This document shows positions 9,026 to 18,151 of a stretch of 64,000 bases of DNA, one piece after another; the stretch's first letter is position 1, and each line of letters begins with the position of its first letter. The DNA is from Taklimakanibacter sp021828105 (lineage in GTDB: Bacteria; Pseudomonadota; Alphaproteobacteria; Rhizobiales; Aestuariivirgaceae), in assembly GCA_021828105.1 (NCBI GenBank), contig JAKATG010000006.1, positions 1 through 64,000 on the forward strand, written 5' to 3'. A model generated the notes under the pieces. It searched no databases and was not told the DNA's origin. It worked only from the letters and a program-made list of their open reading frames with translations. The translations under genes and the position numbers were made by a program.

Positions 9026-9165
9026 AGCCTGGCGCGGCATGCAGGACACGATGGTCATCCATCCGGAACATCCATCGTCGGGAAGCGTTAACCTTCTGTA
9101 ATCTTGCTACTTAATGCCGCAAACGATGCCTTGATCTCGCCACCCCGTTCGCCCAAGCACGCACC

Positions 9166-10314
9166 ATGACCGCAGCCCAGACGCCCTCTCGCCGTGATCA
9201 TCGCGTGGACTTCCTGCGCGGGCTGGCGCTCGCCATCATCTTCATCAATCATGTCCCGGGCAATTTCTACGAAAAGCTGACGCCGAAGAATTTCGGCTTC
9301 TCCGATGCCGCCGAGATCTTTGTCCTGCTTGCCGGCTTCGCCTCGGCCTATGCCTATTTCTCGCGTTTCGAGCGCGGCGAATTCTGGGACGCGACGGCCA
9401 AGGCCTGGCGGCGCGCCGGCGTGCTCTATGTCAGCCATGTGGTGACGTCGGTCATCGGCATCGCGCTGTTCTGCTTCGCCGCGCTCTATTTCATGAACCC
9501 GGGCTATCTCGACGACACGATCGTCTATATGGACATCAAGCCGCTGATGGACGATCCGGTGAAGGGCTTCATCGGCCTCGTCAGTCTCGGCCACCAGCTC
9601 GGCTATTTCAACATCCTGCCGATGTACATGGCGCTGCTCCTGATGCTGCCTATCATGATGGTGCTGGGGCGCCTGAGCCTTTCGCTGCTCCTCGCCGTAT
9701 CGGTCACTCTGTGGCTCCTCACCGGCATCTTCGCGTTCGACCTGCCGAACTATCCGATGCCCGGCGGCTGGTTCTTCAATCCGTTCGCCTGGCAGTTGCT
9801 GTTCGTCATCGGCTTCATCCTCGGCCAGCGCCAGCGCGAGGCGAAGCCCATGCCGTTCTCGCCTTGGCTCTATGGCCTCGCCGCCCTCTATGTCGTGCTC
9901 GCCTACTGGTGGGTGCCGTTCGACTGGCTGATCAATTTCTCCGGCATCGGCAACTATCTGCCGGCGACGATCTGGAGCTTCGACAAGGGTTTTGTCGCCT
10001 GGCCGCGCCTCCTGCATGTGCTGGCGCTCGGCTATGTGGTGATGATGTCGCCGCTCGGGCGCCTCATGCACCAGATCCCGAAAACGAGCTTCCTCACCGC
10101 CATGGGGCGGCATTCGCTGCCGGTGTTCTGCGTCGGCTCGCTGCTGTCGATGACCGGCGCCGTCATCCACCACGAATGGGGCGGCAGCTTCGCCCATGAC
10201 ACGCTCATCGTCGCCACGGGCCTCGCCGTGATGGGGCTTCTGGCGGTCTTCCTCGACGGCCGCAAGCCCGCGCCGCCCAAGCCCTTGCAGGTACCGCAGA
10301 CGGCTGCCACATAA
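9166..10314 (+). CDS. opgC: OpgC-family membrane acyltransferase
   Basis: A 382-residue integral membrane protein with about ten hydrophobic segments. The N-terminal DHRVDFLRGLALAIIFINHVP motif carries the Arg/His signature of the OpgC and acyltransferase-3-like group. OpgC proteins add succinyl groups to osmoregulated periplasmic glucans in alphaproteobacteria. No glucan synthase genes (opgG, opgH) are nearby, so the acceptor here is inferred. The ribosome site is weak, but the RVDFLRG motif lies within 20 residues of the ATG, which supports this start. Confidence 0.85.
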   Translation: MTAAQTPSRRDHRVDFLRGLALAIIFINHVPGNFYEKLTPKNFGFSDAAEIFVLLAGFASAYAYFSRFERGEFWDATAKAWRRAGVLYVSHVVTSVIGIALFCFAALYFMNPGYLDDTIVYMDIKPLMDDPVKGFIGLVSLGHQLGYFNILPMYMALLLMLPIMMVLGRLSLSLLLAVSVTLWLLTGIFAFDLPNYPMPGGWFFNPFAWQLLFVIGFILGQRQREAKPMPFSPWLYGLAALYVVLAYWWVPFDWLINFSGIGNYLPATIWSFDKGFVAWPRLLHVLALGYVVMMSPLGRLMHQIPKTSFLTAMGRHSLPVFCVGSLLSMTGAVIHHEWGGSFAHDTLIVATGLAVMGLLAVFLDGRKPAPPKPLQVPQTAAT

Positions 10315-10341
10315 TGGGTTGCAACGCGATGCGGCAGCAAG

Positions 10342-10707
10342 ATGAACAGGCTGTTGGGGTGGCTATTGCTTCTGTTCCTGGTCGGGGCTGGCCTGGCTCA
10401 GGTCTTCGACCCTAAAGCCGGCGAAAAGGCCGAGACGATCCTGTTGGTGATAGGGCTATTGTTTTTTGGCTTCACCTTTTTCAAGCTTCTCATCTTTTTT
10501 GTGCTCGATCTGAGGGATTATGCCCGATCGGGGTGGGATTGGACCCGGAAGCCGCGCGCGGCTATTGCCTGGGGCAGTCATCTTGCAAGCAGCCCAATGC
10601 ATTCGCGGACAGCTCTATGGTTTGGGTATCCAACCTTCGTGACGATGCTTGGCTTCGCTTGGGTTTTTTGTGCCCAAAAATTATTTGAAGCTTGGCCGGC
10701 CGGCTAA
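10342..10707 (+). CDS. Small hypothetical membrane protein
   Basis: A 121-residue protein with three predicted membrane segments: residues about 3-20, 30-55 (a very hydrophobic phenylalanine-rich stretch) and 93-112. No family is recognised. Its codon use is clearly less GC-rich than that of its neighbours (TTTTTT and TTATTG runs), which suggests a recently acquired or fast-evolving gene. It lies 27 bases after opgC. Confidence 0.55.
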   Translation: MNRLLGWLLLLFLVGAGLAQVFDPKAGEKAETILLVIGLLFFGFTFFKLLIFFVLDLRDYARSGWDWTRKPRAAIAWGSHLASSPMHSRTALWFGYPTFVTMLGFAWVFCAQKLFEAWPAG

Positions 10708-10877
10708 TCCCTAGACCTTGTCGGGGAAACATGCCCTCACCACATTATATGCGGGAACGATGAAATCCCCCGACCGAGCCGAAAAGGGCCCGATCGAGAC
10801 CTTCCCAACCGGGCGCCTGGTTTCGCCCATTCCAGACTTTTTGCGGGGCAGGAGGCGCTCACAACAGAGTGGCTCAC

Positions 10878-11186
10878 ATGGCTCGCTATTTCAGACGGCT
10901 AAGGTTGAGCGGACTAGCTGCCGCTCTTCTCCTGCTTTTCCCGACGGTCGCCGCGGCGCAGTTCGCTTGCGCCGCGCATGACGACATCGTCAATGAGCTC
11001 ACCCAGCGCTTCAAGGAGGCACCCGAAGCCAACGGCCTCACGCCCGACGGCATGCTGCTCGAGGTCTTCGTCTCCGAGGCGCGGAGCTGGACGATCCTCG
11101 TCACCTCGCCCAAAGGCATATCCTGCCTCGCCGCCAGCGGTGAAAACTGGGAGCGCGAGTTCCGTAAACCGGAGACAGGGTTCTAG
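10878..11186 (+). CDS. Small secreted hypothetical protein
   Basis: A 102-residue protein with a clear Sec signal peptide (RRLRLSGLAAALLLLFPTVAAAQ), cleaved near residue 27. The mature part has two cysteines (ACAAH and SCLAAS) that could form a disulfide. The pattern LTPDGMLLEVFVSE...WTILVTSPKGISCLAASGENW is seen in a conserved but uncharacterised alphaproteobacterial family. A GTG three codons earlier (10869) is an alternative start. Its function is unknown. Confidence 0.65.
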   Translation: MARYFRRLRLSGLAAALLLLFPTVAAAQFACAAHDDIVNELTQRFKEAPEANGLTPDGMLLEVFVSEARSWTILVTSPKGISCLAASGENWEREFRKPETGF

Positions 11187-11228
11187 GACGCCTTCCGTCG
11201 CGACAGCGGATATAATAAGACGTGCGCC

Positions 11229-12860
11229 ATGAGCACGTCCATTTTCGATCGCGATCTGCCGAAGACCCCGGCCAATTATCAGCCGCTGACGCCCTTGTCC
11301 TTCCTCGCCCGCGCCGGCGCCGTCTATCCCCAACACATCGCCATCATCCATGGCCGCCAGCGCGTCACTTATGCCGAATTCTATGCGCGCTGCCGCAGGC
11401 TCGCCTCGGCGCTGGCCAAGGCGGGTATCAAGCGCGGCGAGACCGTGTCGGCGGTCCTCGCCAATACGCCCCCGATGCTCGAAGCCCATTACGGCGTGGC
11501 GATGGCGGGCTGTGTCCTCAACACGCTCAATACCAGGCTCGATGCCCAGGTCATCGCCTTCTCGCTGATCCATGCCGAGACGAAGCTCATCCTGGTCGAC
11601 ACGGAATTCTCCGGCCTGGTGAGGGATGCGCTGGCGCTGCTGAAGGGCCCGAAGCCGATCGTCGTCGATTATGTCGACAAGGAGTTCGTTCAGGGCGGCG
11701 ACCGCCTCGGCGCGATCGACTATGAGAGCTTCATCGCCGAGGGCGATCCCGATTTCCCCTGGCACATGCCTGAGGACGAATGGGACGCGATCTCGCTCAA
11801 TTACACATCGGGTACCACCGGCAATCCGAAAGGCGTGGTGTGCCATCACCGCGGCGCCTATCTGATCGCGATCGGCAATGTGCTCACCCAGGAGATGGGC
11901 AAGCATCCGGTCTATCTGTGGACGCTGCCGATGTTCCACTGCAACGGCTGGGGCTATCCCTGGTCGCTCTCGGTCATGGGCGGCACGCATGTCACCTTGC
12001 GGGCGGTCAGGGCTAAGGCGATCTGGCAGGCGCTCGCCGAGCATAAGGTCACGCATCTGTGCGGTGCGCCCATCGTTATGGCGACCATCCTCAACGCGCC
12101 GGATGAAGAGAAGACGAAGCTTCCGTGGGTGGTCGAGTTCACCACCGCGGCGGCCCCGCCGCCCGAGATCGTGCTCAAGCGCATGGCGGAAGCGGGCTTC
12201 AACGTCACCCATGTCTATGGCCTGACCGAGACCTATGGCCCGGCGGTGGTGAATGACTGGCATCTGGCATGGGACGCGCTCGAGCCTGCGGCGCGCGCCG
12301 CCAAGAAGGCGCGCCAGGGCGTCAACTACATCCCGCTGGAGACGCTCACCGTGATGAATCCCGAAACGATGGAGCGCGTGCCGGCCGACGGCGAGACGCT
12401 GGGCGAGGTGATGTTCCGCGGCAATATCGTGATGAAGGGCTATCTCAAGAACCGGGAGGCGAGCGAAGAGGCGTTCAAGGGCGGCTGGTTCCATTCGGGC
12501 GACCTCGCGGTGCTGCATCAGGACGGCTATATCCAGCTCAAGGACCGCTCCAAGGACATCATCATCTCGGGCGGCGAGAACATCTCATCGATCGAGGTCG
12601 AGGAGGTGCTCTACAAGAACCCCAAGGTGCAGGCGGCCGCCGTCGTCGCCAAGGCGGATGAGAAATGGGGCGAGACTCCTTGCGCCTTCATCGAGCTCAA
12701 GCCTGGCGCTAAGGCGACGGCGGAGGAGATGGTGGAATGGTGCCGCCAGGGCCTCGCTCGCTTCAAGGTGCCGAAGCATGTGGTCTTCGCCGAATTGCCG
12801 AAAACATCGACCGGCAAGATCCAGAAATTCAAGCTGCGGGAGATGGCCAAAGACGTTTAG
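11229..12860 (+). CDS. Acyl-CoA synthetase (AMP-forming)
   Basis: A 543-residue member of the ANL superfamily, which activates a carboxylic acid via an acyl-adenylate and transfers it to CoA. Visible motifs are the P-loop YTSGTTGNPKG starting at Tyr192, GLTETYGP near residue 333, the FHSGDLAV and DRSKDIIISGGENIS motifs near residues 420-450, and the catalytic lysine in KTSTGKIQKF near residue 529. The sequence looks like medium-chain or methylmercaptopropionate-type ligases. The substrate cannot be fixed from sequence, and no beta-oxidation genes are adjacent. Confidence 0.9.
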   Translation: MSTSIFDRDLPKTPANYQPLTPLSFLARAGAVYPQHIAIIHGRQRVTYAEFYARCRRLASALAKAGIKRGETVSAVLANTPPMLEAHYGVAMAGCVLNTLNTRLDAQVIAFSLIHAETKLILVDTEFSGLVRDALALLKGPKPIVVDYVDKEFVQGGDRLGAIDYESFIAEGDPDFPWHMPEDEWDAISLNYTSGTTGNPKGVVCHHRGAYLIAIGNVLTQEMGKHPVYLWTLPMFHCNGWGYPWSLSVMGGTHVTLRAVRAKAIWQALAEHKVTHLCGAPIVMATILNAPDEEKTKLPWVVEFTTAAAPPPEIVLKRMAEAGFNVTHVYGLTETYGPAVVNDWHLAWDALEPAARAAKKARQGVNYIPLETLTVMNPETMERVPADGETLGEVMFRGNIVMKGYLKNREASEEAFKGGWFHSGDLAVLHQDGYIQLKDRSKDIIISGGENISSIEVEEVLYKNPKVQAAAVVAKADEKWGETPCAFIELKPGAKATAEEMVEWCRQGLARFKVPKHVVFAELPKTSTGKIQKFKLREMAKDV

Positions 12861-12949
12861 AATTCCATGGATGCTCCATGCGCCGGACGCTCCTCACCTT
12901 TACGTCATGTACATTGAAGAATGGGCACAATTGGCGCACATAGCGCCCT

Positions 12950-13762
12950 ATGAAGGTCTTCGACATCACCTATCACGGCGAGACGGTCACGCTCGCCGAC
13001 CTGCCGGAATACCGGAAGTTCTACGGCAAGCTCGAAAGCGGTGTCTGGGAACCCAGGACCTTCCGTGCACTGAGCGACCAGCTCGGCCCCGATGTCACCT
13101 ATATCGATATCGGCGGTTGGATCGGCGTCACGCCGTTCTGGGCGGCCAAGCGGGCGAAACGCGTCATCGTGGTCGAGCCCGATCCCAAATGCCGCGGTAT
13201 CCTGAAGGCCCTGCTGCCGCTCTACCCCAATGTGAGCTTGAGCGAATGCGCGCTCTCGCCCAAGACCTGCCTCACCCTCAATGCGGTCGAGGGTTTTGGC
13301 AGCTCTGAAACAAGCGCGCTCGCCATCGGCGAGGGCTGTCCGACGGTCACGGTCGAAGGCTGCTCGATGGCCGAGCTTTTGAGCAAGGCCGGGCCCGGTC
13401 CGGTCTTCGTCAAGATCGACATCGAGGGCTACGAATATAAGATCGCCGAGGAGCTCAAGGTGCTCGATACGGACGCGGTCAAAGGCGTCCAGCTCGCCCT
13501 TCATCCTGCCCTCTATGAGAAAAGCCTGGGCGGTTTTTCGATCTTACGTCGCGGCAAGACGCTCCTCGCCACCTTGCGCCTGGCGCGGCTCTACCGAGGG
13601 CTCGAGCGGGCGGCCACTGTCGGGATCTTCCCGGGGCTCACCACCTATCTGGCCCGGGGCGTCGCCTTCAGGTCCTGCCCCAAGGGAGCCGACGTCCTTT
13701 TCCTTAACCGGAAACCCCCGTTGCAATCCGGCCGCGAGCACCACACATTAGCTGCCCGGTGA
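12950..13762 (+). CDS. FkbM-family methyltransferase
   Basis: A 270-residue SAM-dependent methyltransferase. The glycine-rich SAM site is in the YIDIGGWIGVTPFWAA segment (residues about 50-66), followed by the acidic VVEPDPK strand. The C-terminal VFVKIDIEGYEYKI block is the FkbM signature. Family members O-methylate sugars, polyketides or surface glycans. With OpgC, a lyase and the glycosyltransferases nearby, a glycan acceptor is a reasonable guess only. An alternative is a general FkbM enzyme of unknown substrate. Confidence 0.85.
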   Translation: MKVFDITYHGETVTLADLPEYRKFYGKLESGVWEPRTFRALSDQLGPDVTYIDIGGWIGVTPFWAAKRAKRVIVVEPDPKCRGILKALLPLYPNVSLSECALSPKTCLTLNAVEGFGSSETSALAIGEGCPTVTVEGCSMAELLSKAGPGPVFVKIDIEGYEYKIAEELKVLDTDAVKGVQLALHPALYEKSLGGFSILRRGKTLLATLRLARLYRGLERAATVGIFPGLTTYLARGVAFRSCPKGADVLFLNRKPPLQSGREHHTLAAR

Positions 13763-13865
13763 GCCTTCCCTTCCGGATCGCGCCGATCCGAAAGACCAAG
13801 AAGGCCCTATAGTTACATCGAGAGCGCTTTTTCCCCTCCGGCAACCCTGGCGGGAGGCGCTCCAC

Positions 13866-15206
13866 ATGGAGCCCTGCATGACGGCCGCATACGACACTTC
13901 CGAGATCCTCATCGACAAAGTGTCGGACTGGCTGAAACAAGCATCGCTCAGGAACACCGATCTCGAGACGGTGGTGCGCGGCTGTTGCGAGAGACTGGCG
14001 GCGACCGGCATTCCACTGAAGCGCATCCATATCTCGCTCTCGATGCTGCATCCGCTCTATCGCGCCATGGGCTTCACCTGGCGGCCCGGCGAAGGCCTCA
14101 AGGTCGAGGGCTATCGCCATGTCGAGCCCGGCGAAGAGAAGAACGACCTCTTCCTCAAGTCGCCCTATTTCCACTTGCTGAGCCAGGGCATCGAGAATCT
14201 GCGCCGGCGCATCGATGTCGACACGCAGCCGGAATTTCCCATCTTCGAGGATCTCAAGAAGGAAGGCATCACCGACTATCTCGCTTTCGTCTCGGGCTTC
14301 GACGAGGAGTGGACGCAAGGCATACTGGGCTCGTGGTCGACCGACCGGCCGGGCGGCTTCAATGAGAGCGACATCGCGGCATTGCTCAGGATCCAGAGCC
14401 GGCTTGCGGTCGCGACACGCGTCGCGGTGCTCAGCCAGCTCGCCGGCAACATGCTCACCACCTATCTCGGCACGGGTGCTGGCAAGCGGGTGCTGTCGGG
14501 ACAGGTGCAGCGCGGCGACGGCGAGACCATCCGCGCCGCCCTCATCATGACCGATATGAGAGGCTCGACCGCGATCGCCGAGCAGGCCGGACGCCAGGTG
14601 TTCATCGACACGCTCAACCAGTTCTTCGACGCGATCGCGACGCCGTTCAGCGAAGGTGGTGCGGAAATACTGAGCTTCCTCGGCGACGGATTCCTCGCCG
14701 TCATCCCATGCGCCCGGCATCGCGGTCCTTCCGAGATCGCCTGCCGTCAGGCGCTCGCCGCTGCCCATAGTGCGGTGGCGCGCATGACACAGCTCAACGA
14801 CCAGCGGCGGGCCGACAGCCTGCCCGAGGTCGGCTATGGCATCGGCCTCCATGTCGGCAATGTCATGTTCGGCAATGTGGGCCTGAGGGACCGGCTCACC
14901 TTCTCGGCCTTCGGCCAAGCCGTGAACGAGGTCCAGCGCCTCGAGAACCTGTCGAAGAAATATAAGACGCCGATCATTGCCAGCGACGAATTTGCCCTTT
15001 ATAGCGGCGGAAACTGGAAAATGCTGGGGACGGAGACCTTGCGCGGCACCGACTACGACATGAAGATCCATTCGCCGATCGAGGGCGGCAAGGGCACGGT
15101 CACCGAATATGTGCCGGCCAGCAAGGCGCGCGAGCTCACCGATGCCGAACAACTCATCCTGCTGCATCGCGACAAATATCTCATGAACCGGCGCAAGGCG
15201 AGCTGA
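13866..15206 (+). CDS. Class III adenylate/guanylate cyclase-like protein with divergent substrate residues
   Basis: A 446-residue soluble protein. Residues 1-215 are an N-terminal sensor-like region with no clear transmembrane segment. Residues about 222-400 form a class III cyclase homology domain. The two metal aspartates are present (Asp230 in TDMRGST, Asp274 in LGDG), as are Asn354 and Arg358 for transition-state binding. At the adenine-selecting positions, the usual Lys is Ser270 and the usual Asp is Gln351, so nucleotide choice or activity is uncertain. A GGGAGG site 8 bases upstream supports the ATG at 13866. The stop shares one base with the next start. Confidence 0.8.
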   Translation: MEPCMTAAYDTSEILIDKVSDWLKQASLRNTDLETVVRGCCERLAATGIPLKRIHISLSMLHPLYRAMGFTWRPGEGLKVEGYRHVEPGEEKNDLFLKSPYFHLLSQGIENLRRRIDVDTQPEFPIFEDLKKEGITDYLAFVSGFDEEWTQGILGSWSTDRPGGFNESDIAALLRIQSRLAVATRVAVLSQLAGNMLTTYLGTGAGKRVLSGQVQRGDGETIRAALIMTDMRGSTAIAEQAGRQVFIDTLNQFFDAIATPFSEGGAEILSFLGDGFLAVIPCARHRGPSEIACRQALAAAHSAVARMTQLNDQRRADSLPEVGYGIGLHVGNVMFGNVGLRDRLTFSAFGQAVNEVQRLENLSKKYKTPIIASDEFALYSGGNWKMLGTETLRGTDYDMKIHSPIEGGKGTVTEYVPASKARELTDAEQLILLHRDKYLMNRRKAS

Positions 15207-16180
15207 TGGTGCTGAGAACCGCCGTCCGCTGCTGTCTCCTGGCCGGGCTTCTCGCGGCAGGCATCCCGGCGGCTTCCGCCAGCGAGACGCTCCCTTATGA
15301 GAACAAGCTCACCGACGGCTTCGACGGCAAGGAGTTCGCCCCCGAGGGCGGCCTCTATTACAAGAAGAATTACGAGCAGAGTGCCGGAACCGTCGAGTTC
15401 CAGGACAAGGTGGTGAAGAGCGGCAAGGGCGCCTTGCGGTTGTCGGTAAAGCCGCTGTGCCCGGCGAGCGAGCCCTTGTGCAGCGAACGAGCCGAGGTCT
15501 GGGAGCGCCCCAAGCTCAGGGCGCCCTATGAGAAAGGCATGTGGTTCGGCTTCGCGGTCAAATTCGAAGAACCGCTGCCGCAGGACGATCACCGCTATTT
15601 GATCGCGCAATGGAAGCGCGAGATCGGTGCCGGCGCGGACGGCGACTTCAGCCCGTTCCTGGCCTTCCGCTACAATGAGGGCCGGCTCTTCGTCACGGTC
15701 GAAACCAATCTGGTGCCGGGCAAGGAAGTCACGAAGGGCAAGCGGGCTCTATGCGGCAAGGGTGAAACGGCGGTCTGGCTCAGGCCCGACACCAACCAGA
15801 CCCGGGCGCTCGTCGCCTTCGACAAGCATTTCGGGCCGCAGAATGGCGATGAATTCACCGCCTGCACCGACAAGATCACGGTGATCGACCGCGGCAACCC
15901 CTTGCCGACGCCGGACAGCGGCTGGATCGATTTTGCCATCTATTCGAAGCCCGGCCCCGAGGGCACCGGCCATATTGAACTTTTTGCCAATGGCAAATGG
16001 GTCGTCACCGTCAAGGGGCGCATCGGCCACAACGACAAGGGCTTGGGCGAGAAGCAATATTTCAAGTTCGGGCCGTACCGGGCCGGCGGCCCCGGCGTCT
16101 GGGCGCTCTATTATGACGACTTCCGCCGCAGCCCCCGTTGTGCGGATGTTATCAAGTCCGAGATTTGCCCCTTTCCCTAA
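15206..16180 (+). CDS. Secreted polysaccharide lyase (heparin lyase I-like fold)
   Basis: A 324-residue protein with a Sec signal peptide (residues 1-26, ending ASASE). The rest is a beta-jelly-roll of the Polysacc_lyase (heparin lyase I-like) type. Family-like segments are SGKGALRLSV, CSERAEV, KGMWFGFAVKFEE, YLIAQWKRE and a C-terminal LYYDDFRRS. It should act in the periplasm or outside on an acidic polysaccharide or glucuronan. Neither the substrate nor activity is proven. It is directly followed by an oligosaccharide/peptide-type importer, across a possible terminator, which hints at uptake of its products. Confidence 0.75.
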   Translation: MVLRTAVRCCLLAGLLAAGIPAASASETLPYENKLTDGFDGKEFAPEGGLYYKKNYEQSAGTVEFQDKVVKSGKGALRLSVKPLCPASEPLCSERAEVWERPKLRAPYEKGMWFGFAVKFEEPLPQDDHRYLIAQWKREIGAGADGDFSPFLAFRYNEGRLFVTVETNLVPGKEVTKGKRALCGKGETAVWLRPDTNQTRALVAFDKHFGPQNGDEFTACTDKITVIDRGNPLPTPDSGWIDFAIYSKPGPEGTGHIELFANGKWVVTVKGRIGHNDKGLGEKQYFKFGPYRAGGPGVWALYYDDFRRSPRCADVIKSEICPFP

Positions 16181-16204
16181 GGACCGAAAAGCGGCTAGGC
16201 TCCG

Positions 16205-16228
16205 TCCCCAAGTTTGGGGAAGGTTTTT
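16205..16228 (+). terminator. Terminator-like hairpin after the lyase gene
   Basis: The perfect palindrome TCCCCAAGTTTGGGGA (16205-16220) is followed by AAGG and five T residues (16224-16228). It sits 24 bases after the lyase stop and 37 bases before the importer ATPase gene. If it works, the importer is either separately promoted or fed by read-through. Confidence 0.5.
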
Positions 16229-16264
16229 GGTGGCAATGTCCGCTAGGTGTAAGTCCGGACCGCA

Positions 16265-18151
16265 ATGACGGCGGTGGGTGACATTCTCCGCATTGAGGAT
16301 CTGGGTATCGCCTTCGCGCTGCATGCCTGGGATTTCGATGCGGTCAAAGGGGCGAGTTTCCGGGTTCTGCCCGGGAAAGTGACGGCGCTTGTCGGCGAAT
16401 CAGGCTCCGGCAAATCGGTCATCGCCCAGGCGATCATGGGCATCCTGCCGAAACCCGGCCGAATCAAGCACGGCAAGATCCTGTTCGCCGATCCGGTCAA
16501 GAACAAGACCACCGACCTCGCCAGCCTCGATGTCGACGGCGACAAGTACCGCCACATCCGCGGCGGCCGCATCTCGATGATCTTTCAGGAGCCGATGACG
16601 TCGCTGTCGCCCTTGCATACGATCGGCGACCAGGTGGGCGAGGCGTATCGCATCCACTTCCAGGCCTCGGAGAAGGAAGTCCGCGAGCGCACCGAGGAAA
16701 TGCTGAAGCTGGTCGGCTTCCCCGATCCGAAGCGCGCCTATGGCATGTATCCGTTCGAATTGTCGGGAGGCCTGCGCCAGCGCGCCATGATCGCGATGGC
16801 GCTGATCTGCCGGCCGGCGCTGCTCATCGCCGATGAGCCGACGACGGCGCTCGACGTCACCATCCAGGCGCAGATCCTGCAGCTCCTCAAGGAGTTGCAG
16901 CAGAAGCTCAACATGGCGGTGCTAATCATCACCCATGATCTCGGCATCGTCGCCAATATCGCCGATGAGGTCGTCGTCATCTATCGCGGCGAGATCATGG
17001 AAGCGGGCAGCGTCTCCGACATCTTCAACCACCCGGCGCATCCCTATCTCAAGGCGCTGCTCAAAGCGGTGCCGCATTTCGACATGAAGCCCGGCGAGCG
17101 GCTGAAGGCGTTGCGCGAAGTGCCGGTCAAGGCCGGCGCGCTGCTCGGCGCCAACGGCAAGCGCCAGCGCAAGTCGGGCGGCATCCTCCTCAATGTGCGC
17201 AATCTCAGCAAATCCTTCTCGACCCGCCAGTCCGGCTGGTTCGGCAAGAGCGATGTCAAGGAAATCCGCGCCGTCGACAATGTGAGCTTCGACATCAAGC
17301 ATGGCGAATGCTTCGGCCTGGTCGGCGAATCGGGCTGCGGCAAGACCACCGTCAGCAAGATCATCATGCGGGCCCTCACCCCCGATGAAGGCAGCATCAC
17401 CTTCGACTGCGCCGACGGCCAGATCGATGTTCTCAAGACCGAAGGCGAGGCGCTGCAAAGGCTGAGAAGGCGCATCCAGATGGTGTTCCAGGATCCGTTC
17501 AGCTCGCTGAGCCCGCGCATGACGGTGCAGAACATCCTGAGCGAGCCCCTGGAAATCCACCGCTATGGCACACCGGCCGAGCGCAAGGAGATCGTCGAGA
17601 CGCTGATGCAGGCGGTTGGCCTCGACCCGCGCTTCCTGTCGCGCTATCCGCACAGCTTTTCCGGCGGCCAGCGCCAGCGCATCGGCATCGCCCGCTCGCT
17701 GGCGCTCGGGCCCGATCTCCTCATCTGCGACGAGCCGGTCTCGGCGCTCGACGTCTCGGTGCAGGCGCAGATCCTCAATCTGCTCAAGGACCTGCAGAAG
17801 GAGCTCGGCCTCACCTATCTGTTCATCTCGCACAATCTGGCGGTCGTCGATTACATGGCCGACCGCATCGCCGTCATGTGCCGCGGCCGCATCGTCGAGA
17901 TCGCGCCGCGCGAAACCCTGTTCCGCAACCCGGTGCATCCCTATACGCGCGCGCTTCTCGCCGCCGTGCCCTATCCCGATCTCGGCCGGCCGCTCGATTT
18001 CAAGACACTCAAGCTCGGCGGCGCGTCGGACGACAGCGCCTGGGCCAAGGTGTTCCGCGACGAGGGCGACGGTCTCGATTATCGCGACCTCGGCAGCTCG
18101 CACTGGATATTGGCGCAGCGCGGCGCCGAGATCGAGGAGCTCAGACGATGA
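16265..18151 (+). CDS. Dual-domain ABC transporter ATPase (Opp/Dpp/YejF type)
   Basis: A 628-residue fusion of two ATPase domains. The first has GESGSGKS at residue about 45, LSGGLRQR and LLIADEPTTALD. The second has GESGCGKTT at about 357, FSGGQRQR and LLICDEPVSALD. All catalytic residues look intact. The C-terminal HPYTRALLAAVP segment of each half is typical of the oligopeptide/dipeptide class. It powers the importer encoded by the next three genes, whose first start overlaps its stop by 4 bases. The substrate may be a peptide or an oligosaccharide. Confidence 0.93.
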   Translation: MTAVGDILRIEDLGIAFALHAWDFDAVKGASFRVLPGKVTALVGESGSGKSVIAQAIMGILPKPGRIKHGKILFADPVKNKTTDLASLDVDGDKYRHIRGGRISMIFQEPMTSLSPLHTIGDQVGEAYRIHFQASEKEVRERTEEMLKLVGFPDPKRAYGMYPFELSGGLRQRAMIAMALICRPALLIADEPTTALDVTIQAQILQLLKELQQKLNMAVLIITHDLGIVANIADEVVVIYRGEIMEAGSVSDIFNHPAHPYLKALLKAVPHFDMKPGERLKALREVPVKAGALLGANGKRQRKSGGILLNVRNLSKSFSTRQSGWFGKSDVKEIRAVDNVSFDIKHGECFGLVGESGCGKTTVSKIIMRALTPDEGSITFDCADGQIDVLKTEGEALQRLRRRIQMVFQDPFSSLSPRMTVQNILSEPLEIHRYGTPAERKEIVETLMQAVGLDPRFLSRYPHSFSGGQRQRIGIARSLALGPDLLICDEPVSALDVSVQAQILNLLKDLQKELGLTYLFISHNLAVVDYMADRIAVMCRGRIVEIAPRETLFRNPVHPYTRALLAAVPYPDLGRPLDFKTLKLGGASDDSAWAKVFRDEGDGLDYRDLGSSHWILAQRGAEIEELRR

